Assembly: GCF_029784155.1 (NCBI RefSeq)
Contig: NC_073693.1
Location: 229,515,621-229,579,620 of the forward strand
Direction: 5' to 3'
Source: Uranotaenia lowii
Lineage: Eukaryota > Arthropoda > Insecta > Diptera > Culicidae
Length of the DNA: 64,000 nucleotides
Position numbers and translations under genes: made by a program. Shown here piece after piece: positions 33,620 through 45,270 of this stretch (within the stretch, counting starts at the first letter, position 1; the number at the start of each line of letters is the position of its first letter). Under the pieces are notes generated by a model. The model searched no databases. It had not been told where the DNA came from and was given only the letters and a program-made list of their open reading frames with translations.

Positions 33620-36110
33620 AACATACAGTCGAAATCTTCATGATCAACATTTAAAAAACAACGAGTTAAAATATTTAACAAGAATTGAACTGAGAAAACA
33701 AATTTGTCTTTTAGAAACGGCCAGAAAGTCACTGTAAATCTTAAAAAAAAACTTTGGATGCTTAAAGTTCTTTGGTTCCTGCACTGCATTTTAGATGGTT
33801 AACCAACAACCTTACTTATACATTAAAAAATATATTCGATGTTAAACAAGAAAAATAAATTCTTAATATTTTTTTGGCGTCTTTGACTGTTCATTTAAAA
33901 GCTTTATGACCGCAGTGTGGAAGAAAGAGTTCCAAAATTGTTCTTTGAATAGCCCTTGAGTTCAAGAACTTTGGCTAAAACAGCACATGAAGTTATTTTA
34001 AACGTTAGCAGGAAAACTCTGATATTTTTTAGGGGAGCAGGAACGAAGCTTGAAAATGGAATAAAAATCATTATAAATATATTTCAAATTTGCATACAAA
34101 CCTCGAAGCGCTATTTCTGGAAACAACCTAATCATTACGTATTTTACACTGTAATTTGGTGATTAAAAAGGTATCGAAAAAATTAATGGAAGCCATATGC
34201 CAATTTTGCAGCAGTCTTATGTCTTGTTTTTAAGCATCAGAGCTCATTTTGGAGTTTGTCCATCACATTGACTTCGATACGGTATAAACCCTCAAATTAC
34301 TCTATATCAGAAAAAAAAATATTCAAGTCGAAACACTCACAAACAGTTTTATAAACATATGTTATAATTATTAAGTTAATGAAAAAAGTCAAGCCCATTT
34401 ATAATTATAACGATTTCCCAAATTAAAGTAAATTCTTTTAAAGATAATACGAAATATTTTATCCCTAGTCTGCTTCCAACGATAAAACGATCTGCTGAAA
34501 TGGTATCAAAGATGAGCCTTTGTAGCTCCCAAGTTTTTGTACAATTATTTGATTTACAGGTTATTATATTTTTGACACATATTTTCGCACGGCATGATGC
34601 TCGATGCGTATGTTGAAAGAAGCTTCCGAGGCTGATCCCAAAATTTGATTGCGGATCCAAATTACGAAGAATCATATAAATAACCGACAGAAACGAGCTG
34701 GTTAGTTTTTCCTGGAATCTTTGCCTTGAATCCTGGATGGAACGACAAACACATCTCGCTACTCGTGTTCTGCCTGGGGTGTTGTCGAAGCTATCCCAGA
34801 CAATGTTATTATTTTTTAATAAACTGCACTAAATATACAAGTGAAATGCTTGATTTTTTTAAGCTAAGAAAATTATGACTGAAAACAAATTTCGTGCTGT
34901 TATATTTGTAATCCCCAAAAAATCCCCAAGAGTAGGTGGATTGTTTACTTGAGAAACAAAATTTATCCAATGGTGCCCAAACACGATAATGCTTTTTGCA
35001 ATTTAATCTTGATCCCAAACATCAAAACATGTCGGGATGAGCGTAAGCTCGGAATATTGCCATCATCGTACCGGTTTTATTTTTTTCTGTTGCTCGTTCG
35101 TATCCTGGACGAGGAAGAAATGCTTTCAACGAAAGTAGGTACATCCGTTTGCAAATAGGACAAAAAGTGGAGAGGATGGGTTTGAAAATTCGTTAAAAAA
35201 AGATTGCAGATAATAGCATGCAACAGAAGCTTCTCGAACGATTAGAATCAGACGGGATCCAAATAGAAATAATCCTATTATTATGGTGTTTTTATTTTAA
35301 TTTTTTTCTATTCTGGCTTGTTTGTTAAATATTTGATGACTTTATGAATCAAACCTTTTGAATTATTGACATCGTTAAATCATTTATTGATGACAAAACC
35401 AGAAATAATGTTTAAAGTAATTAACCAACAGACACTTCCAATGATTTCTTAATAGCTTATTTGTTTAAATTTTTCAAAAAAAGCTTATGTCTTAAATTTG
35501 AAAACTTAATTTGAACAATTTCTCATAAAAAATTCTACTTAGTTTCCAATATTCTCGAATTTTTGGCTCGGATTGTCCCGAATTACATAAAACAAAAACA
35601 CATCAAGGATAAGTGAAGCAGAAACTTTTCCTGGCGCAAAAAGAGAGCAGAAAAAGAATCACTCTCCATTGAAGCGTAATGGAGGAATTTGTCGAACGAA
35701 GCAAATCGAAAAGTTGTTTGTCTTCGTCTTGGAGCTTTCCGGGGCCCATAATTTAAAAAGTCACGTAACCTCATTTTGTCGTCTGCCTGCACTCTTTTTG
35801 TTCCATTTAGCCCGCACCCGGTTTTAGGAGGAATCTTGGGAGAACGGCCGGGAAGCTTACCGGAACGAGTTCTACGGTCCGATGGAAATAAATGCAGCTT
35901 AATCATGGCACAGCTATATTGCTTTTTTTCGGTTGCGAAAGGAAAGAATTGACTGAACTTTTTGATGAAAATATTTGGATCCATTACTTCTTCTATTAAA
36001 TTTAATCAATTTAAAAACATAATACCAAATCTCATAAAAGTTTAACCTCTCGTATTTGAACGAAAACATGCTTCTTTTATAAGAAAACAGTAATAGTATT
36101 GTTTTTGAAT
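33620..36110. other. No gene recognised; one GC-richer patch
   Basis: Mostly AT-rich. A GC-richer patch at about 35,620-35,900 contains a 133-codon minus-strand frame (35583-35984) rich in Arg, Lys and Phe, with no domain I can name. It may be unique sequence or a fortuitous frame. Confidence 0.4.
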
Positions 36111-36119
36111 GAAAAATGT

Positions 36120-36590
36120 ACGGACATTCGGCTGAAGGCCGTCAGGCTTATAGATGTTAGGCCAAGCATCGCCAGGCCGAATGAGTTAACAGGTCGAAGG
36201 TTATTTAGCCAAAAAAATTTAGGCCGAATGTTCATTAGGTAGAATGGATATAAGGCCGAATAAATACTACGCCGAAAGATCATTAGGGCGAATGGACGAA
36301 AAGCCGATTGATCGTAAGGTCAAATGGTTGTTAGGCAAAATAGATGCTAGTCCAAATGGTCGTTGCCCGATATAATATTTCAATGCTTGCCTGAATATTA
36401 GGTCGAATGTTCGTTAGACAGAATGGCTGTTAGGCCAAACGACCGTGCCGCCGAATGGACGATAGGTCAAATGAATGTTAAGCAGAATTAATGTTGGGCC
36501 GATAAGATATCACGCCAAATAGCTGTTAGAATGGATACAATGTCGATTAGACATTTAAACGCTTGTGTGCGTGTTAGGCCGCACCACCCA
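36120..36590 (+). repeat. Degenerate short tandem array (GGCCGAATG type), left arm
   Basis: Units of roughly 20-25 bp contain TTAGGCCGAATG followed by a variable GACGAT-like part. The same motif in reverse orientation (CATTCGGCC) fills 40735-41005, so the two arrays form the outer part of a long inverted structure. Confidence 0.75.
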
Positions 36591-37194
36591 AGTTACAATT
36601 TTAGCTTTATTATGGTCAGCAAAATTTCGTTTAGACTATAGCATTAATCTTCATAAAAAGCTAAAGCGCATTCTATAACGTCAGTTCTCGGAGTTTTTTT
36701 TATTTTTTCCAGCAACCATATTGGTTGATGAATGATAATTGCATTATTGAGATATGATCTGGTAAAATTAATAGCTTAAAAAACAATGTTTTAACCATAT
36801 AATGAGCGTCTTTTCTACTGCCAGTAAAGATTTTAGGTAAAATGTATATGAAATAGTATCTTAAAATAAATGCGCCTCGTCAAATCTGATGGTCTATCAT
36901 GATGGAATTGATGGAAAAAAGGCCTGAAAAAATATTTTCAAATGCTTGCATTGTGAGTCCATCAACATGGCGTAATTTTGTACCCTTCGATTTTGCAACA
37001 AACATGGCGTGAGTCAATTCATAGTTCTATTATGGTTTAATGATGACCCCAAAAAAAGCTACGATTTGACGTTTCTCTCGCAAGCCAACCAATTACACGC
37101 TAAGGATGAGTTTCTCATTTCTGCGTTGTTAATCATTAGTACAATAAATGAGGACAGACTTTTTGAATGAAAAGGGATTGGTTGTGAATGACCC

Positions 37195-37950
37195 GTGGAA
37201 TAAATCATGAGTTGTAGTCAAATTTCGTTGTCTGATGCCATCTTGAAATCCAAGATGGCGGCTTCCGCTGAACTTTAGAATGGTGTAAATGACTTGAAAT
37301 CGCATGAAACCCCAACAAAATGGGTATCAGGTGAAAGGGCTAAACGAATAGAAGTCGAATTTCGCTATCAGACGCCATCTTGAAATCCAAGATGGTGGCT
37401 TTTGCTATTCTTTTCAAAGCTGTAAAAAACTGAAAATTTCACGATACATCCACAAAACTGGGTATTGGGTGAAAGGGCTATACAAATAAAAGTCGAAAAT
37501 CGTTGTCCGGCGCCATCATGAAAGCCAAGATGGCGGCTGCCGCTCAACTTTAAAATACTATAAATGACTGATAATCGCATAAAACCCCCACAATATGGGT
37601 ATGCGAAGATTGCGGTTTCCGCTGAACTTTAAAAAGCTGTAGATGACTTTAGATCTCCACAATATTGGTAAAGGGGTGGAACCAAGAGAAGACAAATTTC
37701 GCTACCAAACTTCATCTTGAAATACAATATGACGGCTTCCGCTTAGCTGTTAAATACTGTTAATCGCTAAAAATCGCATGAAACCCCCACAATTTTTTTT
37801 GGGTTCAAGGGCGAAACCAGTAGAAGTTGAATTCCTCTATTTTACTTTATCTTGAAATTCAAGATGGCGGCTTTCACTGAACTATAAATGACTAAAAATC
37901 ACTCGAAAGCTTTACAATAATGGTATTGAGTGAAAGGGCTAAACAAGAAG
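37195..37950 (-). repeat. ~135-bp hairpin satellite, reverse orientation
   Basis: About five or six degenerate units, with hairpin cores (GCCATCTTG ... CAAGATGGC) at 37237, 37374 and 37512 among others. Orientation is opposite to the arrays at 3.7-5.4 kb and 39.6-40.4 kb. Each unit carries a perfect or near-perfect 9-bp inverted core with a 5-nt loop. Confidence 0.85.
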
Positions 37951-37953
37951 AAC

Positions 37954-39565
37954 CAGACCCTGTTTGTTTTTGGCAACACGCCCAAACTTTTTGTGTTGCC
38001 AAAATGGAACGATTTTTTTTATCAACTTTTTTTTTACGTAATACTACATTACAACTACTATTTTTAGACAATTTAGATAATTTTAAATCATTTTTATTAT
38101 TTTTTCATTATGTTTCTAATGCATTTGGAACTTTTCTTGTTTTGTTTATAGTTTTTGATTTTTTTGCCATTTATGTCATTCTATTGTTCCTATCATGCTT
38201 TTTTTTATTATTAGTTGTTAACCCAGGTGGTAAATCCAATTTACGGATTGCATTCCAAGGCGCGGCGAGCCACCGCGTCCCCCCAGTTTGCTACTCTGGG
38301 TCCATGGGTGCAATTGGACGACTCATGATACAATGCTAAGGAACACTGTACCCCCTACGCCATAAAGTCCACCTGGGGTCACTGACTTTTGTTCCCACCT
38401 CGAACTGTTTGACACACTTTGCTTCAATAGTGGGAGGTCAATTCGCGCTAGTGCACTCCAAGGCAATACTCGTTTCCGAATCCTCTATCAGCAATACCTC
38501 ATTCTAACACAACTTGATGCGCAACCCCTCCTCTGACGAGTTAGGACCCGACATCTCATCGTGTGAATGAGGTCCCCACACAGCGCAACTACTAACTTTG
38601 TGAATCCAGTCCAAGATCCGGGAACACAAAGCGAGTTGGGCTTGTGATATAGCTCAGTAGGCAAGTCTGTTGTCTCCTGAACCGATGTCCGCGAGTTCTA
38701 GCCCAAGAGTAAACATCGAACACAGTTGTACCGGGTAAGTTTTTCAATAACGATCCGCCAACTGCAACGTTGATATGAAGTCGTGAATGCCATAATAATG
38801 GTAAAACGACTATAATCGAAAAAAAAAAACAAAGCGAGTTGTCGACGACACTTTCTCTGTTCAAACACGCGGGTAGGAGGGGTAAGCCCCCCTAAGCCAC
38901 GTGTAGGACTGAGACTCCTCCGAACTCACAAGTAGTGTTGACTTAAGTCACCACGCAGCGCAACTACTCAATCTTCAAGTCGGGCGCATGACCACCTAAA
39001 GCGCAGATCGAGCTATAGAACGCCCTCATCAGGTCACACTCGCGGTTCAGGAGCAACAATTCCCGAAACGCGTGTCGAACCCTGACACCTCCGGCAAAAT
39101 GTGCCTCTCGGACACTAACATGTAAAAACGTCCCTAAGTGATCGGCCCACCATTGGCCACCACTTTGCGCATCTACTCGTTTTGCGGGTCGGGTCTATAC
39201 CCACCGAAGCGCAAAACGAGTTGGCGATCGCTCTCCCTCCGGTCACGTCCGCATATCAGGGCCATGACCCCCCGAAAGCGTGTTGGACCATCACGCACAC
39301 ACCCAAGTACTGGTACCTAAGTACCCGGGTGCACCACTTCTTCCGCGCGGGTTTGGCAGACCCGTCGACAGCCTCTAGTGGGTTTGGTGTAGTTCTCTTG
39401 GCCGTACATCTGAAATACGCAGGACTTGCAGACACGTTTCCACTCTGCACCCTGCTCTAGCGAAAACAATAAGGTTATGTTGTTTCTGTTAACCGTCTGA
39501 TTTAGGTACATGTGCCAAATTCGATGTTGCCAAAATCTAATGTTGCCAAAAATGAACGGGGTCTG
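37954..39565. mobile_element. TIR element in centre of the foldback
   Basis: The left end CAGACCCTGTTTGTTTTTGG and the right end CCAAAAATGAACGGGGTCTG are inverted repeats, each followed inwards by GGCAACA. The left end also folds on itself (TTTTGGCAACAC ... GTGTTGCCAAAA). The CAG start and GGCAACA block resemble hAT termini, but no 8-bp duplication was found. The interior from about 38,220 to 39,460 is strikingly GC-rich, with repeated GCGCAACTACT motifs and no recognised protein. A SINE lies within. Confidence 0.6.
38639..38828 (+). mobile_element. tRNA-derived SINE with 13-bp target duplication
   Basis: The head has an RNA polymerase III box A (TATAGCTCAGTAGG, 38648-38661) and a box B-like GAGTTCTAGCCC (38693-38704). 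The body continues for about 120 bp and ends in an A-rich tail. The 13-bp sequence ACAAAGCGAGTTG flanks it perfectly at 38626-38638 and 38829-38841, proof of insertion by target-primed reverse transcription. The 190-bp length is normal for insect SINEs. Confidence 0.9.
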
Positions 39566-39589
39566 TATTGTGATGGTTTTTGTGGGATT

Positions 39590-40400
39590 TTCAGTCACTT
39601 ACAGATTTTCAGAGAAACGCGAAAAGAGATATTTGACTTCTTGCATTTAGCCTTAGCACCCAATACAATATATTTGGGAGGTTCATGCTATTTTCATTCA
39701 TTTACAGTATTTTTAAGTTCAGTTGAAGCCACCATCCTGGATTTCAAGATAGCATCAGAATGCAAAAATAAACTTTTAATAGCTTATCCCAATTGACAAA
39801 TACCCATATTTTGGAGGTTTCATGCGATATTAAATGATTAAGAGCATTTTTAAAGTTTATCGAAAGCTGCCATCTTGGATTTCAAAATGGTGTAAGATAG
39901 CAATATTCGACTTCTACTCGTTAATCCCTTCCACCCAATACCAATTTGGGTTTCATGTCATTTTAAGTCATTTACTACATTTTAAAGTTTAGCGGAAGCC
40001 GCCATCTTGGATTTCAAGATGGCGTCAGATATCGAAATTCAACTTCTACCAGTTGATCTCTTTCAACTTATACCCCTATAAATTGGGTTTTATGTGATTT
40101 TCAGTCATTTACAGTATTTTCAAGTTGAGTGGTAGCCGCCATCTTGGATTTAAGATGGCGACGGGCAACGAAATTTGACTTCTACTCGTTTATTACTTTC
40201 ACCTGATAACCATATTGTGAAGGTTTCACGATATTTTCAGTAATTTACAGCATCGAAAATAAAAGCGGAAGCCGCCATCTTGAATTCATGATGGCGTCAA
40301 GCAACTTTTTTTTTCCTACTATTTGGGCCCTTTAACTCAATACTCATATTGTAAAGATATTCATACCACTTTCAGTGATTTCAAGTTTTCAAAGATGTTT
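39590..40400 (+). repeat. ~135-bp hairpin satellite, forward orientation
   Basis: Hairpin cores begin at 39869, 40001, 40138 and 40273 (steps of 132, 137 and 135 bp), with more degenerate units before and after. Units share TTTCATGTGATTTTCAGTCA and AGCGGAAGCC segments. Confidence 0.85.
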
Positions 40401-40734
40401 TTTTTTTTTAATTTTAACTCAAAACCAACACGCATAACTTACCAAAAATGTGTAAAAATGGGAGTTCCAATTCAAATATGTGCTCTCTTATCTGAGCGTG
40501 TCCTGTTTTGACATCTTGATCGAGAACTGTCACTAAGTTTTATGGCGGTTTAATAATCATGCACTGAGTGCTGTTATAAAACATGCAAAAGAAAGCTTGG
40601 AGCAAACTTCTAAGTTTGTGTTTTATTATAGTTTAAAAAGAGCATTCATAACTCTTTCATAATTACTAAAACAGGATGTTTGATAAAAGTTTTATTAGCG
40701 TTTTCAAAACCGTCTGAAAACATATGGCCTCACG

Positions 40735-41005
40735 ATGACCACGATGACCTCCATTTGGCCTACTATCCACTCGGCCTGATGATCATTCGGTTTAGTAACT
40801 ATTCGGAATTATGATCATTCTGCTTAACGACCATTCGGCTTAACATCCATTCGGTTTGCCGTCCTTTCGGCTGGATGACTGTCGGCCAAATAACCGTTTC
40901 TGCCTGGAGTTCTATTCGGCCTGATAACTTATTCAGCCTAACATCCACTGGCCGAATAACCATCGGCAGAATAGTTCCAACCTCATGACTTTCGACCGAA
41001 AGCAT
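40735..41005 (-). repeat. Degenerate short tandem array (CATTCGGCC type), right arm
   Basis: Repeats of ACCATTCGGCTTAAC-like units in the reverse orientation to the array at 36120-36590. They supply the outer right arm of the foldback-like structure. Confidence 0.75.
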
Positions 41006-42190
41006 CCTTGAGCACTCATTACGATATGGATGAATCTTTCAAGGGAACATTACTTTGCACTTAGGATCTCTTATGTGCGAACAAAGGTTACGTACACTGA
41101 TGGACGTAAGCATGCGACATTTTCAGTGTTCTGTTGAAATTTTTGTCGTTTTGAAATATCTTCTCCGTTTTATGGAAAAAGTTGATTAAAGGAAATTTCA
41201 TGTCTTATATAGAGAACATTTCTTAGAATCCATTCAAATAAAAAAGTACAATTATTATAAACTAAAGCTATTGTAAATTAGTACTAATGCGATGAGTTAG
41301 CACGAATGAAATACTTTTGTCCATCAGTTATTGGTTGCAATTAGTATCTAACAAATGTATGTGCTTTTTAAATGCAAAAAAGCATTCACCTGGCACTTAT
41401 CAATAATGCAGTGTATCTGGAAGCACATAGTTAGTAAAAAGAAATAACGCGGGCTAATTCTAAAAATGAACTAAAACTGGGCGCAATGATTTCTACCCAA
41501 CAAAAAAAAAGACTGCTTGAATAATGTTTAAAAATTTATAAGCAAGATTTTTGACACACATCCTTTTTTATTAATATTTTTTGCATTTTATTCTGATCTT
41601 CATCAAAATTCATCTTATCATACAATATAAACATCTGCATACCCATTCTATAGTTTATTTCACACTTTGGTGGTTTTCGGTACAGATTTTTTCGCGATCC
41701 TAAATGCGTTCAATATAGAGTATTAAGTGGTATTAATACATTTCTCGTTATTGCCACGCTAAATCCATCACACTTTATATCAAATTTTTTAAATCTGTTT
41801 ATTTGTTTCTTTCCAGGTATAAAACACGATTCGTTTAAAGTGAAAGGTAGGCTTCGTAGGGATTCTATAATTCTTCAAAATAAAACCTTAAAAAGTCATG
41901 TTTGTCTGTTAAGTAAACCCTTAAATTTGATTACAAACGGTTTGCATACAGCTTTAACTTTGTTTCATTATATTAGAGGATATGAAATTGTTGGAAAATT
42001 TTTTTCTTCCAAAAAAATCATCATATTCAATCACATCGCATAACTACTATCGGCTTTAGAAAGTGACTCGTGAGTTTGATGAAAGTACCATATTTTCTCT
42101 GATATTAGATCTTGGAAATGTTTGTGAATTTTGGTTTTATGTGAATTAAATAACATGATGATATGCTGTAAAGTATGGGTGGTCAAGATT
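41006..42190. other. No gene recognised
   Basis: AT-rich sequence. A TTTGTTTCTTTCCAG acceptor-like site at about 41,803-41,817 precedes a 67-codon frame at 41840-42040 without a recognisable domain. Confidence 0.4.
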
Positions 42191-42320
42191 TTCAACAAGC
42201 GAGCAAAATTTGAGAAATGAGATCCTTTAATTTTATTTGTATAACTTGATAACTAATCAAGCAAACGGAACCAAATTTGTCATGGAAGTTCATTTTATAC
42301 TAACGAGAGATGGTTGTATG

Positions 42321-43528
42321 TAGAGATGTACCGAATATTCAGTCAGCCGAAAATTCGGCGCCGAATACTGCTAAAAATCCGTTAAGCCGAATATTCGGCT
42401 CACCGAATAGATGAGCTTAGTATGACCAAAGATTTTTTTTGGATTTTACACAATCATAAACTTGTCAATTTCTTCTACTGATGTTGAATAATTTATAAAA
42501 TATCCGAGATTAATGTTCAAAAAGCTTCAAAATCATCAAAACATAATGGTCTCAGTTAAACATCGTAGGTGTATTCGTGTATCTTTCACTGTGGATAGCT
42601 CTATAATTTGATAATCGTTTATTCCAGATTTTCTTGATATATCCAGCATGGATCCAAGCCCATAAATCCAACAAAGAATTCGAGAAAAGTCAAATCTGAC
42701 CGAGATGTCCAGATATTTTTTAAAACTTTCCCGGGTTGATTCAGATCATTTGGTGAATCAAATAAAAATCTAAAATTTCTCTTTTATATTTCTCTTTCAT
42801 TACGTCGTTTGAAACATCTTACGAATTCAACGAAAACTGCTGAAAAAGTTATCAAAACAACTGTAAAATTTGTATTTTACATGAAGAATATGTTTTCCAG
42901 GCTACAAATATTCTAAATGGATAGTAGTTGAAACTAGTTTATGTCAGTTTTTGAATTTTATGTTATAAAACTGTTTGTTTACATTTTGTTTCATACGACG
43001 TAATGGTCACGAGAGATTTTATTTCATTTACGTTTACAAATGATATGACAGAGTTAATTTAAAAATGATCATCAATTTTGGTTTAATCTTTGGTACAATT
43101 TTAACACACTTCTGCAGCAGCTGTAATTCGATGAAAACTTTGAATTTGTTGCCCTCTTTTTAACATTTTGAAGGCATCTTGCTGAAATTCGACATTCATC
43201 TTATACGACATCTAATAGGCTTTTACGTATAGCTTGGCACCTGTTCCGGCATGTTTTGTCCCAGATTTCTCTGGAACCCAATCTTTTTGGTGATAAACGC
43301 CCTAGAAGCGACAAGTCGTCTGATGTACTTTCAGTTATTGGTGACAATTCGTAAATCAGAAAAGCCCCTACTTGGAGAAGTTGTGATGTACATCTGGTTG
43401 GAAATAATCGACTCATAAACATGAGGGGCATTGAGATGAATGAAATAGAAGAAAAAATTATTTTTTTTCTATTAAAAGCTCAACAGAATATTGAAAAGGT
43501 TAATATATTAATATCCAGTACATCTCTA
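42321..43528. mobile_element. Non-autonomous hAT-type element (1.2 kb)
   Basis: The left end is TAGAGATGTACCGAATATTC and the right end ATATCCAGTACATCTCTA. Flanks GTTGTATG (42313-42320) and GTTTTATG (43529-43536) form an 8-bp duplication with one mismatch. The left half repeats CCGAATATTCGG motifs. It is related to the disrupted element at 25909-29640. Short minus-strand frames (43201-43431) have no recognised transposase domain. Confidence 0.8.
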
Positions 43529-43836
43529 GTTTTATGATTATCTGAACCCCTCCATTCTTCCATTGATTAAAACGGAAGGAAGGAAAGATGCTCCCATACA
43601 ATTTTTTGCACAACTTGAGATCATATTTAAGAAATGGGACCAAATTTCACATGGAAAAGTACTAAGGCACGAGGAATGGTTCTATTTTATTATGATTTGA
43701 AAAACCACCCTTTAACAAAAAAGTATATAGAAAAGGATGAGAAACCCTAATACAATTTTGTTGGCATATCTTGAGAATAAATCAAACGAATGGATTCAAA
43801 TTTGGTATGGGAAGATAACTAAGAGACATGTTTCTA

Positions 43837-44908
43837 AAGAGTGATACGGTCAAAATTTAGTCAAGGGAAAACGCGTGTAAATCGGTGAAATCATTTATTT
43901 AAAAAATCAAATTAAATTTCTTTTTCAAGTCTATTTAGTACAAAATTCAGGAAAAATATTTAGTTAGGCTTCCGCTTTTCCAAATCCGAATTGCCGGGCC
44001 TTACGCTTAACCCCTGCCATCCGATTTTGTAAAGCCACTTTGTCCACCTTCTTCGCCGCAGAAACCAGTTTGCCTTGAACTGCTGCTCGTCCTTAGCAGT
44101 TTTTTGGTCTTCTTTAGGTTCCGCTTGACAATAGCCCAGTATTTCTCAATTGGGCGGAGCTCTGGCGTGTTGGGAGGGTTCTTGTCCTTGGGAACAACCT
44201 GCACGTTGTTGGCGGCGTACCAATCCATGGCCTTTCTTCCGTAATGGCAAGATGCCAAATCCGGCCAAAACAGTACGGAACAACCGTGTTTCTTCAGGAA
44301 AGGCAGCAGACGTTTATTCAAACACTCTTTCACGTAAATTTCTTGGTTGACAGTCCCGGAAGCTATGAAAATGCTGCTTTTCAAGCCACAAGTACAGATG
44401 GCTTGCCAAACCAGATATTTCTTTGCAAACTTTGACAGTTTCATGTGCTTGAAAATATCTGCTACCTTTCTCCTTCCTTTTTCCGTTTAAAACTCCTGTC
44501 CCGGAAGCTGCTTGTAGTCGGCTTTGACGTAGGTTTAGTCATCCATTACCACGCAGTCAAACTTCGTCAGCATCGTCGTGTACAGCCTCCGGGATCGCGC
44601 TTTGGCCGTCGTATTTTGTGTATCATCGCGATTTGGAGTCACAACCTTCTTGTAAGTCGATAGTCCGGCTCGTTTTTTGGCTCGATGCACGGTTGTAGAC
44701 GATACACCCAGCTTTTTTGCGGCATCTCGGAGAGAGAGGTTAGGGTTTCGCTTGAAACTACCGGCAACTCTCTTTGTCGTCTCAGCGGCTTCCGGTTTTC
44801 GATTTCCCCCCGATCCAGACTGGCTGTCGACAAACCTTCCCCAAACACTCAAAAAGGGCAAAGAAAAACGTCAAGTTGATATTGACCAAATTTTGACCGT
44901 ATCACCCT
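43837..44908 (-). mobile_element. ITmD37E element, copy 2, internally deleted
   Basis: Both ends carry the ATACGGTCAAAATTT-type inverted repeat; a TA precedes the left end (43835-43836) while the right flank has mutated to CA. Compared with copy 1 it is about 470 bp shorter because the sequence between about 44,845 and 44,860 jumps from the N-terminal coding region directly to the far terminus. Confidence 0.9.
43933..44850 (-). pseudogene. ITmD37E transposase lacking its first helix-turn-helix
   Basis: The frame begins within the DNA-binding region (after the segment equivalent to copy 1 residue ~55), so the start codon and first helix-turn-helix are gone. The second helix-turn-helix (LSLRDAAKKLGVSSTTVHRA), the first catalytic D (CVVMDD), the second D (WPDLASCHYG) and the E (LRPIEKYW) are all visible, with 37 residues between the second D and E. 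Stops (for example after VVMDD) and frameshifts disrupt it, and an extra stop sits near the C-terminus. It cannot make a working transposase. Confidence 0.88.
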
Positions 44909-45270
44909 TCAAGATTGTTGTGAATCCTTCGCAATATAGGGTGGTGAGGAGGGGGGAAGCAGAAGGTCCCATAAAATTTTGTTGTTTCGCATAAAAAATT
45001 ATCAACCTATGGAACCGAATTCAATATGAAGGGATTTTTAATATTAAAAAAGGTTTTAATTATTAGAAGCGCTAACCTCCTTCAAGAAGTGGGGAATAAG
45101 GTATCTTTCTATTGCAATTCGAATCTTCAGCAGCAGTTCTCATTTTAAAATGGTTGTTTCTGATTTATGCTGAAATTGATATAAAATAATACCCAAAAAA
45201 AAAATTTATATATTTTTAACAAATTTCTTTTACTTTAAGAAGGTGAAGCAAAACACACCGGGTCAGCTAG

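Larger units (their letters stand above)
36120..41005. mobile_element. Foldback-like composite with tandem-repeat arms
   Basis: From outside inwards the left side has the GGCCGAATG array, a spacer and about 0.75 kb of hairpin satellite in reverse orientation. The right side has the same satellite in forward orientation (about 39,590-40,400) and then the inverted GGCCGAATG array. Long inverted repeats built from tandem units are the hallmark of foldback and Galileo-type elements. The arms are not fully symmetrical: the spacer at about 36,600-37,190 has no counterpart on the right. A TIR element fills the centre. No transposase was found. Confidence 0.5.
42195..45270 (+). mobile_element. Helitron-like repeat with two nested DNA transposons
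   Basis: The 3' end CACCGGGTCAGCTAG stops at 45270 before a T, matching Helitron ends (CTRR, insertion between A and T). Upstream lies a degenerate tandem unit with landmarks CTCCCATACAATTTTTTGC, CTAATCAAGCAAACGGAACC and CCAAATTTG, seen near 42,250, 43,600, 43,770 and 44,960. The unit is interrupted by a hAT-type element (42321-43528) and by ITmD37E copy 2 (43837-44908). The 5' TC end is uncertain and the terminal hairpin is weak. No Rep/helicase is present, so it is non-autonomous. Confidence 0.55.

Noticed and set aside
35583..35984. 133-codon minus-strand frame
   Set aside because: No recognisable domain, no splice or promoter context; kept only as a note in the region entry.
36120..36590. 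CRISPR-like array
   Set aside because: Units are short, degenerate and without distinct spacers, and the sequence is eukaryotic; it is a tandem repeat.
37920..38339. 139-codon hydrophobic frame
   Set aside because: It crosses the terminus of a TIR element and its T-rich arm; composition alone explains the hydrophobic residues.
38648..38704. tRNA gene
   Set aside because: The pol III boxes belong to a SINE: no full cloverleaf, long unrelated body, A tail and target duplication.
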